A DNA stretch of 64,000 bases from Candidatus Woesearchaeota archaeon CG10_big_fil_rev_8_21_14_0_10_44_13 (GTDB taxonomy: Archaea > Nanobdellota > Nanobdellia > Woesearchaeales > UBA12501), in assembly GCA_002762985.1 (NCBI GenBank), contig PCXZ01000033.1, positions 1 through 64,000 of the forward strand, given 5' to 3'. Below are positions 17,271 to 25,230 of the stretch, piece after piece; the stretch's first letter is position 1; each line of letters begins with the position of its first letter. Below the pieces are notes generated by a model. That model searched no databases. It worked only from the letters and a program-made list of their open reading frames with translations, and was not told the origin of the DNA. A program made the translations under genes and the position numbers.

Positions 17271-18107
17271 ATGGCAGCTAAAAAGAAAACTGAAAAGAAA
17301 GAAACCAAGAAAGCAGTTAAGAAAGAAGTGAAAGAGAAACCTAAGAAAGAGGGCAGGAAGAAAGAGGCAATCAGGGAAAAAGCGGCCAAAGAGACGGCTG
17401 CAGAAAAGAAGGCAGATGCCAAGAAGACAGAAGTGAAGGCAGAAGGCAGGAAGATAAAGGGGATAATCTTCGATTTCTGGGGCACATTGGTAGAGAACGG
17501 CGTGTTCCCTTCTCCGATAAAGAGGGTAAGGTTCATACTGAGGCTTGATATGTCTTTCTCTGAGTATGTGGTCGCATTCGAAGAGGCGCTCATGAAGCAG
17601 AAATTCAGGGATCTTTATGAGGGATTCTCGAATGTGTGCAGGACTTTCGGCATCAGAGAGCATCCTAAGATGATGGACATCCTTGTCGGCATGTGGAACA
17701 AGAACAAGATGCTTGCAAAGCCTTATGATGAGACGGTAAGCGTCCTTGAGGGCCTGAAGAGCGAAGGATACAAGCTCGCATTGATCTCGAACACAGACTG
17801 CTTCTCATTGAGGGATGTGCTGCAGAAGTATGACCTTGAGAAATATTTTGATTCTGTTGTGCTCTCATGCGAGGTCAACATGCTGAAGAGCGATCCTGCC
17901 ATGTTCAGGAAAGTCCTTGATGATCTCGGACTTCAGGAAGATGAAGCGATAATGGTCGGGGACAGCATAGAATCTGACATCAAGAGCGCTGACAGGGCCG
18001 GAGTGAAACCTGTCCTCATCGACAGGAGAAACAGGATGGAATTCAATGACAAGATCCTCAGCCTGAAAGAGATAGGTGAATTTATCAAGAAGGCAGAGTC
18101 AGAATAG
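17271..18107 (+). CDS. HAD-superfamily hydrolase with Lys/Ala-rich N-terminal tail
   Basis: 278 residues. Residues 1-60 are a Lys/Ala/Glu-rich, probably disordered basic tail. From about 62 a HAD domain begins: motif I GIIFDFWGTLVE, motif II ISNT near 170, motif III Lys in MLKSDP, motif IV MVGDSIESDI. The second Asp of the usual DxD is Trp here, so the general acid/base of classical phosphatases is absent, as in some HAD subgroups. The tail could bind RNA, DNA or membranes. A phosphodiesterase-like gene follows after 11 bases. Confidence 0.75.
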   Translation: MAAKKKTEKKETKKAVKKEVKEKPKKEGRKKEAIREKAAKETAAEKKADAKKTEVKAEGRKIKGIIFDFWGTLVENGVFPSPIKRVRFILRLDMSFSEYVVAFEEALMKQKFRDLYEGFSNVCRTFGIREHPKMMDILVGMWNKNKMLAKPYDETVSVLEGLKSEGYKLALISNTDCFSLRDVLQKYDLEKYFDSVVLSCEVNMLKSDPAMFRKVLDDLGLQEDEAIMVGDSIESDIKSADRAGVKPVLIDRRNRMEFNDKILSLKEIGEFIKKAESE

Positions 18108-18118
18108 AGCCAGCAAGA

Positions 18119-18610
18119 ATGACAAAGATAGGCGTAATCTCGGATACCCATGACAATTATATGGGCACAAAGAAGGCTGTCGAGATATTCAAGAAGGTGA
18201 ATGTCGATTTCATAGTGCATCTCGGGGACCTTATCTCGCCTCCGATGCTGAAATGCTTCGAAGGGATAAAACTCAAGCTCTGCCTAGGCAATAACGAAGG
18301 CGAACTTTTCTTCCTCATGGAAAAACTCAAGGAGATAGACGCAGAGCTTTTCAGGTATGTATGCGAATTCGAGGCTGATGGCAAGAAAGTTGCTGCTTAT
18401 CACGGCCAGTCTTCAGCCATAATAGACGCGCTTGTGAACTGCGGCAAGTATGACTATGTGCTCATAGGCCATGTGCACAAGATAAGGGATGAGAGAAAAG
18501 GCAAGGTGAGGATAGTCAATCCTGGAACGCTGTTTCTCGGCGATAATGACAAGACAATAGCAGTATTGGATACGGCAATGGATAAGGTCGAATTCTACAG
18601 GGTAAGCTGA
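18119..18610 (+). CDS. YfcE/MJ0936-type metallophosphoesterase
   Basis: 163 residues with all motifs of the small calcineurin-like phosphodiesterases: GVISDTHDN (D and H), HLGDLI, GNNEGE (in place of GNCD), AYHG and LIGHVHK, ending with the VNPGT motif. Members bind two metals and cleave phosphodiesters; natural substrates are mostly unknown. It is likely co-transcribed with the HAD gene and converges on the flavodoxin gene with no spacer. Confidence 0.9.
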   Translation: MTKIGVISDTHDNYMGTKKAVEIFKKVNVDFIVHLGDLISPPMLKCFEGIKLKLCLGNNEGELFFLMEKLKEIDAELFRYVCEFEADGKKVAAYHGQSSAIIDALVNCGKYDYVLIGHVHKIRDERKGKVRIVNPGTLFLGDNDKTIAVLDTAMDKVEFYRVS

Positions 18611-19096
18611 TCACTTCTTCAGAATCTTCAGGCTTATCGCTTTCAGGAAATCCTTTTCTTTCTGGATATGCTGCCCTTTCATGACTTCTTTTGTGAGGAG
18701 AGCGAGCTTTGCAGCAGGTTTTTTGCCAAGGATCATTTCCATCTCGCTGAATGCCCTATCATCGCCGGAGCCGCCCATTGTGCAGAAGAAAGCGGTTTTC
18801 TTTATCCTGCCTTTTGCCTGGATGAGATAAGCCCTCACGGGCGCAGACATGTTCCATGCCCAGATCGGTGTCCCTATGATGACAAGATCATAAGAAGATG
18901 GATTTTTCACGGGTTTTTTTATTCTTGCGGCCTTTCTCAGCGTTGCGTCCCTGCCTGAAAGCAGATATCCGATCGGCCCTTCCCTGTTCTTTGTGTCTAT
19001 TATCTCCTCAGTATCGGCTTTGAGAAGTCTTGCTATCTCCATGGCCACTTTTTTCGTCGTGCCTGTCCTTGAGTAGAATATGACAAGGGATTTCAT
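18611..19096 (-). CDS. Flavodoxin-family protein
   Basis: About 161 residues with the FMN phosphate loop YSRTGTTKKVA (about 8-18), the PIWAWNMSAPVRAYL region (isoalloxazine loop) and FFCTMGGSGDD. The pattern fits flavodoxin-like electron carriers or NADPH-dependent FMN reductases acting in the cytoplasm. The ORF track begins at a TTG. ATG at 19096 is preferred. A TATA-like stretch (plus strand TTTTGATATATAAATTTT) lies about 20 bases upstream. It converges with the phosphodiesterase gene, the two stop codons abutting. Confidence 0.85.
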   Translation of the reverse strand: MKSLVIFYSRTGTTKKVAMEIARLLKADTEEIIDTKNREGPIGYLLSGRDATLRKAARIKKPVKNPSSYDLVIIGTPIWAWNMSAPVRAYLIQAKGRIKKTAFFCTMGGSGDDRAFSEMEMILGKKPAAKLALLTKEVMKGQHIQKEKDFLKAISLKILKK

Positions 19097-19156
19097 AGTC
19101 AAGCGTTAAAAGTTTTGATATATAAATTTTTAGGCAGAAAGATATGCCATTGGCTT

Positions 19157-20161
19157 TTAACGGGGTTTCCATCCAAGATCAGGATCTGAATAATCTATCT
19201 TTTTATCGGTCAGATAAGGCAGGATCTCGAATAGCCCGCAATGATTGATATCTTTGACAGAAGGTTTGCTGCAGTTTGACATTAGTTCGCCGAAACGGTT
19301 CGCTTCCTTGTCTGTCAGCATGGACACCAAAAAAGAAGGATCTATGTCTGAAATCTCAGATATATTTCGGTACAGTTTGCGGAGTATCATCTCCTGTATT
19401 GAAAAATCTATCTTCAGGTAAAATTTCTCAAGCAGGACAGTGTATAATTCATCAAAATTTGCAAAAACACTGCCTTCACTGAAGCTGACAGCCCCTTTTT
19501 CCCTGCTTTCAGCTACCAGTGCATTCAGGGTGTTGTGCTCCCTTATCGTCTGGGTTGCACCCAGCTCAATCGCGCATCCTGGCAGATTGCCCCCATCTAT
19601 ATAACCATACCTCACGGCATCGTTAAGATCAGAGAATGTGAATGCAATCTTATCAGCGTATGTGACTGCAGCATGTTCCCGCGGCTCATCTTTGCCGAAA
19701 TCAGGGATTGTTGTCTCCCTGTTGTGCTTCAGGATGCCTTCAAGAGTTTCGTATGTAAGATTAAGGCCTTGGCCTCTCCTCTCGACATGCTGGGCCAATA
19801 CGACCCCATTGATGTTATGGCAGAAAGGGCTTCCTCTGCACTCTGAAAGGACTCTCTCGCCCAGGTGGCCGTAAGGTGTGTGGCCGATGTCGTGGCCTGC
19901 AGCTATTGCCATGCAGAGGTTTTTGTTGAGGCCGAGAGCGTCAGCTATCATAATTGATATGGCCATGACCTCACCTGTATGTATGAGCCTTGTCCTGACA
20001 TGAGGGTTGTCTGGCAAGGACAGCACTTGTGTCTTGAAAGCGAGGCGTCTGTATGCTTTTGACTGGACTATCTTCAGGTAATCGCCAAGAAAAGGATCCT
20101 TGACCTGTTGATCTAGGTCCTCCTTGTACTTCCTTCCAATTGTAGAAACACATCCTTCCAT
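19157..20161 (-). CDS. dGTPase-like HD phosphohydrolase
   Basis: 334 residues. HD metal-site motifs: H in RTRLIHTGEV (near 62), HD in AAGHDIGHTPYGHLGE (near 90), H in the KHNRET region and D in TYADKIAFTFSDLND. The YRRLAFKTQV start and RxRLxHT pattern mark the dGTP triphosphohydrolase family, which splits dNTPs to nucleoside and triphosphate. It would help control dNTP pools. It is somewhat shorter than E. coli Dgt and closer to the dGTPase-like proteins. TTTATTTAAATATT upstream is the promoter. Confidence 0.85.
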   Translation of the reverse strand: MEGCVSTIGRKYKEDLDQQVKDPFLGDYLKIVQSKAYRRLAFKTQVLSLPDNPHVRTRLIHTGEVMAISIMIADALGLNKNLCMAIAAGHDIGHTPYGHLGERVLSECRGSPFCHNINGVVLAQHVERRGQGLNLTYETLEGILKHNRETTIPDFGKDEPREHAAVTYADKIAFTFSDLNDAVRYGYIDGGNLPGCAIELGATQTIREHNTLNALVAESREKGAVSFSEGSVFANFDELYTVLLEKFYLKIDFSIQEMILRKLYRNISEISDIDPSFLVSMLTDKEANRFGELMSNCSKPSVKDINHCGLFEILPYLTDKKIDYSDPDLGWKPR

Positions 20162-20284
20162 AAGAACACCCTTAAGTGGATTTATTTAAATATTGTGTAC
20201 CCGTCGGAAAATCAGTGATGTAATCGTCACCGTTTGGTGTTTAATCTCACTTAGAAAAACTTTTTATACAAAACCAGGCTAACA

Positions 20285-21061
20285 ATGCCCATGATCCAGG
20301 AAACAGTAACATTCCTCAACAGCAAAGGAGAACAGCTGCATGGTGTGATAAGGGTGCCGGAGGGCAACGGCAAGTTCCCTGCAGTTGTGATATGCCATGG
20401 CTTTGACTCGAATAAGGACAATGAGTTCATCTTCAGTCTATGGGACAATATATCCCGGGCAGGTTTCGTCTGCATGAGGTTTGACTTCACCGGCCACGGA
20501 GAGAGCAAGGGCTCTTTCAGGGATTTCACGATAACGCAGGAGATAAGGGACGTGAAGAATGCTGTTGAGCTGCTGAAGACAAGCGGAGTTGTTAATGAGA
20601 AAAAAATCTTCCTTATCGGGCATTCGCTCGGCGCATCTGTCGCAATTCTTGCCGCTTCGGAGGAGAAGATAAAGGCGGTCGTGGCAATCTCAGGCATAGC
20701 AAGGCTCGATGATTTCATAAGCTCAAAGTTCTCAGAGCACCAGATAGCAGAATGGAAAAGGAAAGGCTATGTCCAATTCTATGACTTTGACGAGCTCAGC
20801 ACAGAACTTCTAAAGGACATAGAGAAGCATGATATACTTTCAGCGGCCGGCAGACTCAAGTGCCCATTGCTGATAATGCACGGCACAGATGACACCAGCG
20901 TGCCTTCTGAGAATGCAAAGGAAATATTCTACCATGCAAAAGACATAAGGAAACTTGAGCTCATTGAGGGCGCTGACCACAGATTCACGGCCCCTGCCCA
21001 CAGGGAAGAGCTCATCAGCATGATAACCGGCTTTCTCGCAGCAAACCTTAAGATGAAGTGA
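20285..21061 (+). CDS. Alpha/beta hydrolase (serine esterase type)
   Basis: 258 residues with the nucleophile elbow GHSLGAS (Ser near 118), the acid in HGTDDTSVP and the His in GADHRF, so a full catalytic triad. VICHGFDSNKDNEF gives the oxyanion HGF motif. Cytoplasmic because no signal peptide is seen. The closest general group is the BAAT/Acyl-ester and feruloyl-esterase-like hydrolases. The substrate is unknown. CTTTTTATAC about 25 bases upstream is a TATA box, implying an almost leaderless mRNA. Confidence 0.85.
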   Translation: MPMIQETVTFLNSKGEQLHGVIRVPEGNGKFPAVVICHGFDSNKDNEFIFSLWDNISRAGFVCMRFDFTGHGESKGSFRDFTITQEIRDVKNAVELLKTSGVVNEKKIFLIGHSLGASVAILAASEEKIKAVVAISGIARLDDFISSKFSEHQIAEWKRKGYVQFYDFDELSTELLKDIEKHDILSAAGRLKCPLLIMHGTDDTSVPSENAKEIFYHAKDIRKLELIEGADHRFTAPAHREELISMITGFLAANLKMK

Positions 21062-21093
21062 GGGGATCATATCAGTTATGTTAATAGGTTATA

Positions 21094-21711
21094 TCAATAA
21101 GCAGTAAAAGTTATGTCTGCCTTTGACATCTTGTGATAAAAATCCATTTCAGGGAACTTCTTCCTGGATTCAAAGATTGCCTGGTTCAGCCCTTCCCAGA
21201 ACAGGAACCATCCTGCCGGCTCTAAAAGAACTATCATGAAGTTCTTTAAGAAGCCCCAATTGCCGGATTTGAAGAGGATGAAGGTAGTTATCAGCATTAT
21301 CACGATGCCCGCAAAAATGAAATTCACCCCTCTCTTGACAACCCTTCTTGACTCATCATGCATCATGCTATGGTGCTTCCTGAAATGCTCTCTCATCCTC
21401 CTTTTTATCAGGCTTTCATTGGCGATATCCCTTTTGTCTGCAGGCATAATGAAGATTAGCTCTATCGTGCCTTCTGCCTTGTCCCTGCTGGCCCTTTTTG
21501 CCTCCTGCAGGAAATCGTCAGACAATGCCCTATTCTGGTAAGGCCTTGGATCAAAATCTGAGAAGATATCATCATAAGTGTCTAACGCCAGGCTGATCTG
21601 GCTCTTCTCGACAAGCTCGTGTTTCAGCTGCACATCCTTGTTTAGCGGGATGCTGCTTTTAGGAGTATTCGCCCCTGGATTCCTTTCCCCTTTTTTCTGC
21701 TCATCTTCCAT
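21094..21711 (-). CDS. Hypothetical protein with two C-terminal membrane helices
   Basis: 205 residues: a charged soluble N-terminal half (1-110) and two hydrophobic segments (about 122-141 NFIFAGIVIMLITTFILF and 149-170 FLKNFMIVLLEPAGWFLFWEGL) with a conserved-looking WFLFWEGLNQAIFESRKKFPEMDFY at the end. No enzyme motif. It lies between the hydrolase and the GlmU-like gene, with its own promoter facing left from 21740. No known family is recognised. Confidence 0.55.
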   Translation of the reverse strand: MEDEQKKGERNPGANTPKSSIPLNKDVQLKHELVEKSQISLALDTYDDIFSDFDPRPYQNRALSDDFLQEAKRASRDKAEGTIELIFIMPADKRDIANESLIKRRMREHFRKHHSMMHDESRRVVKRGVNFIFAGIVIMLITTFILFKSGNWGFLKNFMIVLLEPAGWFLFWEGLNQAIFESRKKFPEMDFYHKMSKADITFTAY

Positions 21712-21755
21712 AATATGGGCGAAACATCTTCGGTTTATATATTTTTCTCAGCAAA

Positions 21756-21768
21756 ATTTAAATATCCT
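21756..21768 (+). promoter_or_regulatory. TATA box for the GlmU-like/RdgB unit
   Basis: AAATTTAAATATC, about 25 bases before the ATG at 21789. The minus-strand counterpart ATATATTTTT at about 21737 faces the opposite gene, so this is a divergent promoter region. Confidence 0.5.
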
Positions 21769-21788
21769 CCATCACAATAAGGGCTTAT

Positions 21789-23009
21789 ATGGCACTAAAA
21801 GCAGTCATAATGGCGGCAGGCATGTCCACTAGGGCTTACCCTCTCACGCTCACAAGACCGAAGCCATTGCTCAAGGCGGCCAACAAGACGATCCTGCAGC
21901 ATAATCTCGAGCAGCTGCAGGAGACCGGGCTTTTCGATGAATTCGTGATTGTCGTAGGATACAAGGCAGAGATGATACAGCAGGCATTCGGCAAGGAATT
22001 CATGGGCATCAGGATAACATATGCGAAGCAGAAAGAGCAGCTTGGCTCAGGGGATGCCCTGCTTGCTGCAAAGCCTTTCCTGAAGAAAGAATTCCTTGTT
22101 ATGAACGGCGATGACCTTTATTTTGCAGAGGATATCATCAGGATGGTGAATGAGAGGTATGCCGTGCTTTCCAAAAAAGTGAAGGATCCTGAGAGATACG
22201 GCGTCTATGTCGTCGCTTCGGGCTATGCGAAGATGCTTGTGGAGAAGCCGAAGGAATTCATCTCCAATACTGCAAACATAGGCTGCTATAAGCTGGATAT
22301 GAAAGTCTTCGATTTCGAGAAGGAGATCGAGGAGTCTGAAAGAGGGGAGATGGAGATAACTGATTTCATCTCCGAGCTCATGAAGAAGGAGAAAGTCAAG
22401 GTGATCGAGGCAGAGAGATGGTGCCCCATAGCTTATGCATGGGACCTGCTTGCTGCGAATGAGCTCATGCTCAAGGATATCAAAAAGGAGATCAAAGGGG
22501 AGATCGAGGCTAATGTGACCATGAAGGGGGAGGTCATTGTCGGCGAAGGCACTGTCGTGAAATCAGGGGTGTATATCGAAGGTCCTGTCGCCATAGGCAA
22601 GAACTGCGCTATCGGGCCAAATGCATACTTGAGGGCCTCGACTTCCATAGGGGATAACTGCAAGATAGGCCATGAGGTCGAGATAAAGAATTCCATAATC
22701 TTTGATAATTCTGCTGTCCCCCATCTCTCTTACATCGGCGATTCTGTGATAGGCGAGAATGTGAATATCGGGGCAGGGAGCGTAACGGCCAATCTTCGGC
22801 ATGACAAAGGCATAATAAGGACTTCGATGAAAAAAGACATTGAGGGCGAAGTGAAAGAGGATATCATCGAGACAGGACTGCACAAATTCGGGACAATCAT
22901 AGGGGATAATGCGAAGATAGGGATAAAGACGATAATATATCCCGGAAGGAAGATCTGGCCCGGGATGAGCACATTGCCGGGGCAGAAGGTCGATGCGGAT
23001 GTGGAATGA
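21789..23009 (+). CDS. Bifunctional sugar-1-phosphate nucleotidylyltransferase/acetyltransferase (GlmU-like)
   Basis: 406 residues. N-terminal nucleotidyltransferase domain with AVIMAAGMSTRAYPLTLTRPKPLL (nucleotide loop) and MNGDDLYF. C-terminal left-handed beta helix of hexapeptide repeats (from about 255, for example VIVGEGTVVKSGVYIEGPVAIGKNCAIGPNAYLR), with a late NIGAGSVTANLRHDKG site. This is the archaeal GlmU-like layout, making UDP-N-acetylglucosamine or dTDP-sugars for glycosylation. The RdgB gene starts directly after the stop codon. Confidence 0.87.
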   Translation: MALKAVIMAAGMSTRAYPLTLTRPKPLLKAANKTILQHNLEQLQETGLFDEFVIVVGYKAEMIQQAFGKEFMGIRITYAKQKEQLGSGDALLAAKPFLKKEFLVMNGDDLYFAEDIIRMVNERYAVLSKKVKDPERYGVYVVASGYAKMLVEKPKEFISNTANIGCYKLDMKVFDFEKEIEESERGEMEITDFISELMKKEKVKVIEAERWCPIAYAWDLLAANELMLKDIKKEIKGEIEANVTMKGEVIVGEGTVVKSGVYIEGPVAIGKNCAIGPNAYLRASTSIGDNCKIGHEVEIKNSIIFDNSAVPHLSYIGDSVIGENVNIGAGSVTANLRHDKGIIRTSMKKDIEGEVKEDIIETGLHKFGTIIGDNAKIGIKTIIYPGRKIWPGMSTLPGQKVDADVE

Positions 23010-23594
23010 ATGCCCATCAAAAAACTCTTCTTCGCGACATCAAACAGGCACAAATTCGAGGAAGTCAGCAGGGTATTTTCGAAATGGGGCATTGAGCTTG
23101 AACAGGCAGATATAAAATTTAAGGAAGACAAGACAAAGACTATCCAGGGGATAGCGGCAGAATGCGCAAAGAGCGCCGCAGAAAAGCTCAAAAAACCTGT
23201 GATTGTCGATGATACAGGAATTTTCTTCGTCGCTATGGAGAACTGGCCGGGAAATTCACCCAACGATGTGTTCCAGCAGATAGGTTATGACGGATTGTTA
23301 AAGGCACTCGAAGGAAAGACAAGGGAAGCCTATTTCGAGACTGCCGCAGCATACTGCGAGCCAGGGCAAGAGCCCGTTGTCTTCACAGACAGGCTTGAAG
23401 GCACAATCACCCATGAGGTTTTCGGAGTGAACAAGGACACAATGCCCTACAACAGGATTTTCATAGCAAAAGGATTCAAGGAACCGAATGTGTTCCTTGC
23501 GCCTGAAGTGAAAGAGAAGATATCCCACAGGACAAAGGCTTTCATGAAGCTGGCGGAGTATGTTTCGCTGCAGGACAAAGGAGAAAATATATAA
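23010..23594 (+). CDS. Non-canonical purine NTP pyrophosphatase (RdgB/HAM1)
   Basis: 194 residues. FATSNRHKFEEV at the start binds nucleotide, VDDTGIFF is the metal/substrate motif, and PYNRIFIAKG plus SHRTKAFMKL close the active site. It hydrolyses ITP, XTP and related nucleotides to monophosphates, keeping them out of nucleic acids. It starts right after the GlmU-like stop codon. With MazG and the dGTPase-like protein in this window, it is one of several nucleotide house-cleaning enzymes. Confidence 0.92.
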   Translation: MPIKKLFFATSNRHKFEEVSRVFSKWGIELEQADIKFKEDKTKTIQGIAAECAKSAAEKLKKPVIVDDTGIFFVAMENWPGNSPNDVFQQIGYDGLLKALEGKTREAYFETAAAYCEPGQEPVVFTDRLEGTITHEVFGVNKDTMPYNRIFIAKGFKEPNVFLAPEVKEKISHRTKAFMKLAEYVSLQDKGENI

Positions 23595-23617
23595 ATTCTT
23601 GAGTTATTAAAGGGCAT

Positions 23618-24328
23618 ATGAGGGGCATACCAGGCAATCTTGCTTTACAGATTGAAGAGCACAGAAGCTTTTCTGCGGAGGATTTAGGTAGGATTTACCC
23701 CTTTATAGAGCCGCCTTCTCCTGATCATAGGGGCCCTTATAGTGAGCCGGGCATGCAGCCAAAACCGGAAATAATAAGAAGGCTGCCGGTTGTTTTTCCG
23801 AATCTTGCATTGGGTTATAATGATGAATTTGATGTCCTGGTTCTTGAAAACCATGACAAGAAGCTAAGCGGCATCATAGACAGGGAGATAATACAAAATA
23901 TCCACTCACCACCATACAAAACAATAAACATCCGTTCTGTCGGCACGATTAATTCCGCTTTGATTTCCCTGTTGGAGGGACATTATAATATTGTGTCCAG
24001 TGTGCTTGAAACAGAGGAAAGCAACCAGGCAGGGCTTGAATTCTCAAAGCTTGTGAAACTGATAAAAACGGATGATGAGAGAATAATGCGCATACAGGAC
24101 AGATACAAAAATGTGCCTGTCATACTATGTGAGCCGGATCTGTGCGAGTTGGATGATGCTGTTTTTGCGATATTCCTTAAAACAAAGGCTTCAAATCACT
24201 CATGCCATGTTTTCCCGTACACCGACAAGAATTACACTGTCGCAATAAAACATTTCTTCGGGATGGACATTGATCCAAGGAAAGTGCCTTATTTTATGCT
24301 TAGAGAAAAAAACCATATGGATGTATGA
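23618..24328 (+). CDS. Hypothetical protein
   Basis: 236 residues, soluble, no signal peptide or membrane segment. It has a Pro-rich region (about 28-50), a middle alpha/beta part (VLVLENHDKKL, INIRSVGTINSALISLLEGH) and a C-terminal part with three Cys (ILCEPDLCELDD, NHSCHVF). I do not recognise a family. A TATA-like AAATATATAAATTC lies directly upstream, inside the end of the RdgB gene, so it may be its own transcript. Confidence 0.5.
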   Translation: MRGIPGNLALQIEEHRSFSAEDLGRIYPFIEPPSPDHRGPYSEPGMQPKPEIIRRLPVVFPNLALGYNDEFDVLVLENHDKKLSGIIDREIIQNIHSPPYKTINIRSVGTINSALISLLEGHYNIVSSVLETEESNQAGLEFSKLVKLIKTDDERIMRIQDRYKNVPVILCEPDLCELDDAVFAIFLKTKASNHSCHVFPYTDKNYTVAIKHFFGMDIDPRKVPYFMLREKNHMDV

Positions 24329-24372
24329 AAATTTATAAATAACCCTGTTCCTTAATTGATAAGGGTGAAACA

Positions 24373-24783
24373 ATGACAGACTGCATATTCTGCAAGATAA
24401 TAAAAGGGGAGATACCCTGCTTAAGGATATATGAGGATAAGGATGTCCTTGCTTTCCTGGATATCGCGCCAGTGAACAGGGGCCATGCGCTTGTCATACC
24501 CAAGAAACATTATGCCGATTTCACTGACATGCCTGATGAGGCTGTCAAGCAGGTCTTTGTCGCCGCAAAGAAGGTTGCAGATGGTGTCATGAAAGGGGTG
24601 AATGCGAATGGCTTCAATCTTGGGATGAACAACAGGAAGGTTGCAGGACAATTGGTCATGCATGCCCATGTCCATATCATGCCCAGGTTTGAAGGTGACG
24701 GATTTAAGCTTTGGGAAGGGAAAAAATACCTGGAAGGAGAGGCAAAGAAAGTGATGGAGAGTATAAATAAGAAGTTGAAATAA
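24373..24783 (+). CDS. HIT-family nucleotide hydrolase
   Basis: 136 residues. CIFCKIIKGEIPC at the start with two Cys (zinc site) and catalytic HAHVHIMPR (histidine triad) near 97-105 are typical of the HIT/HINT branch that hydrolyses AMP-linked or dinucleoside substrates. AAATTTATAAATAACC upstream is a TATA box. It is the last gene before repeat A1. Confidence 0.92.
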   Translation: MTDCIFCKIIKGEIPCLRIYEDKDVLAFLDIAPVNRGHALVIPKKHYADFTDMPDEAVKQVFVAAKKVADGVMKGVNANGFNLGMNNRKVAGQLVMHAHVHIMPRFEGDGFKLWEGKKYLEGEAKKVMESINKKLK

Positions 24784-24823
24784 TACCTTTTTGAGGGTTA
24801 TTTAGTTGGGGGTAGTTTTTCGA

Positions 24824-25038
24824 TATGCACGCCACCACGATGGCGGCTGGACGGATTTTTCGCTACGCTCAAAATCCTACTCGCCACCCCGTAGGGGGCA
24901 ACCCCCGGCTCGTCCAGCGCCATGGTGGCGTGCGCGAGGCTGGGGATGGGCCCTCCGGGCTGCCGAGCAGGACACGCGAACGTAGTGAGCGTGGCCGTAG
25001 CACCGCCACCCATGGCGCTATCAATATGATTATTGATA
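24824..25038. repeat. Intergenic structured repeat, family A, copy 1
   Basis: The gap 24784-25094 holds no gene but a dense set of inverted repeats. An outer stem GCACGCCACCA/TGGTGGCGTGC (24827-24837 with 24923-24933) continues as ATGGCG-CTGGAC/GTCCAG-CGCCAT and encloses a hairpin GGATTTT-TCGCTACGCTC-AAAATCC. To the right are GCCC-TCC-GGGC, GGACACGC-GAACGTAGTGA-GCGTGGCC, and TATCAATA..TATTGATA. Sequence and structure match 56963-57172. The ORFs called here are only shadows of GC-rich repeats. Confidence 0.75.
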
Positions 25039-25094
25039 CCCCCTATGTACCCCCAAAACCTTTAAAAACCCTTCCTGTTTCTTTTTACGCTATT

Positions 25095-25209
25095 GCCGGT
25101 GTAGCTCAGTGGTTAGAGCGCAACAAGGCCATTTAAAGGTCTGGCGAGGCTCATAAACTAACCAAGTGGAGTGACGTTGAGGTCGTGGGTTCAAGTCCCG
25201 TCACCGGCA
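25095..25209 (+). tRNA. Elongator tRNA-Met(CAT) with two introns
   Basis: Acceptor GCCGGTG/CACCGGC, D-arm GCTC/GAGC, T-arm GTGGG-TTCAAGT-CCCGT, discriminator A, no CCA. Between them the gene is 42 nt too long. Removing a 24-nt intron inside the 5' anticodon stem (after position 30) and an 18-nt intron at the standard 37/38 site gives stem CAACG/CGTTG and loop CTCATAA, a normal 73-nt tRNA. The start CCGGTGTAGCTCAG and anticodon point to elongator Met. Confidence 0.85.
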
Positions 25210-25230
25210 TTTATTTTTTATATGGGGGGG

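Noticed and set aside
25020-25038. TATCAATA..TATTGATA as an operator for the tRNA or kinase gene
   Set aside because: Copy A2 has only the left half, so it belongs at most to the edge of the repeat; position gives no clear link to a promoter.
24825-25136. 103-codon ORF over repeat A1
   Set aside because: Arg/Pro/Gly-rich translation of the palindromic element, running into the tRNA gene.
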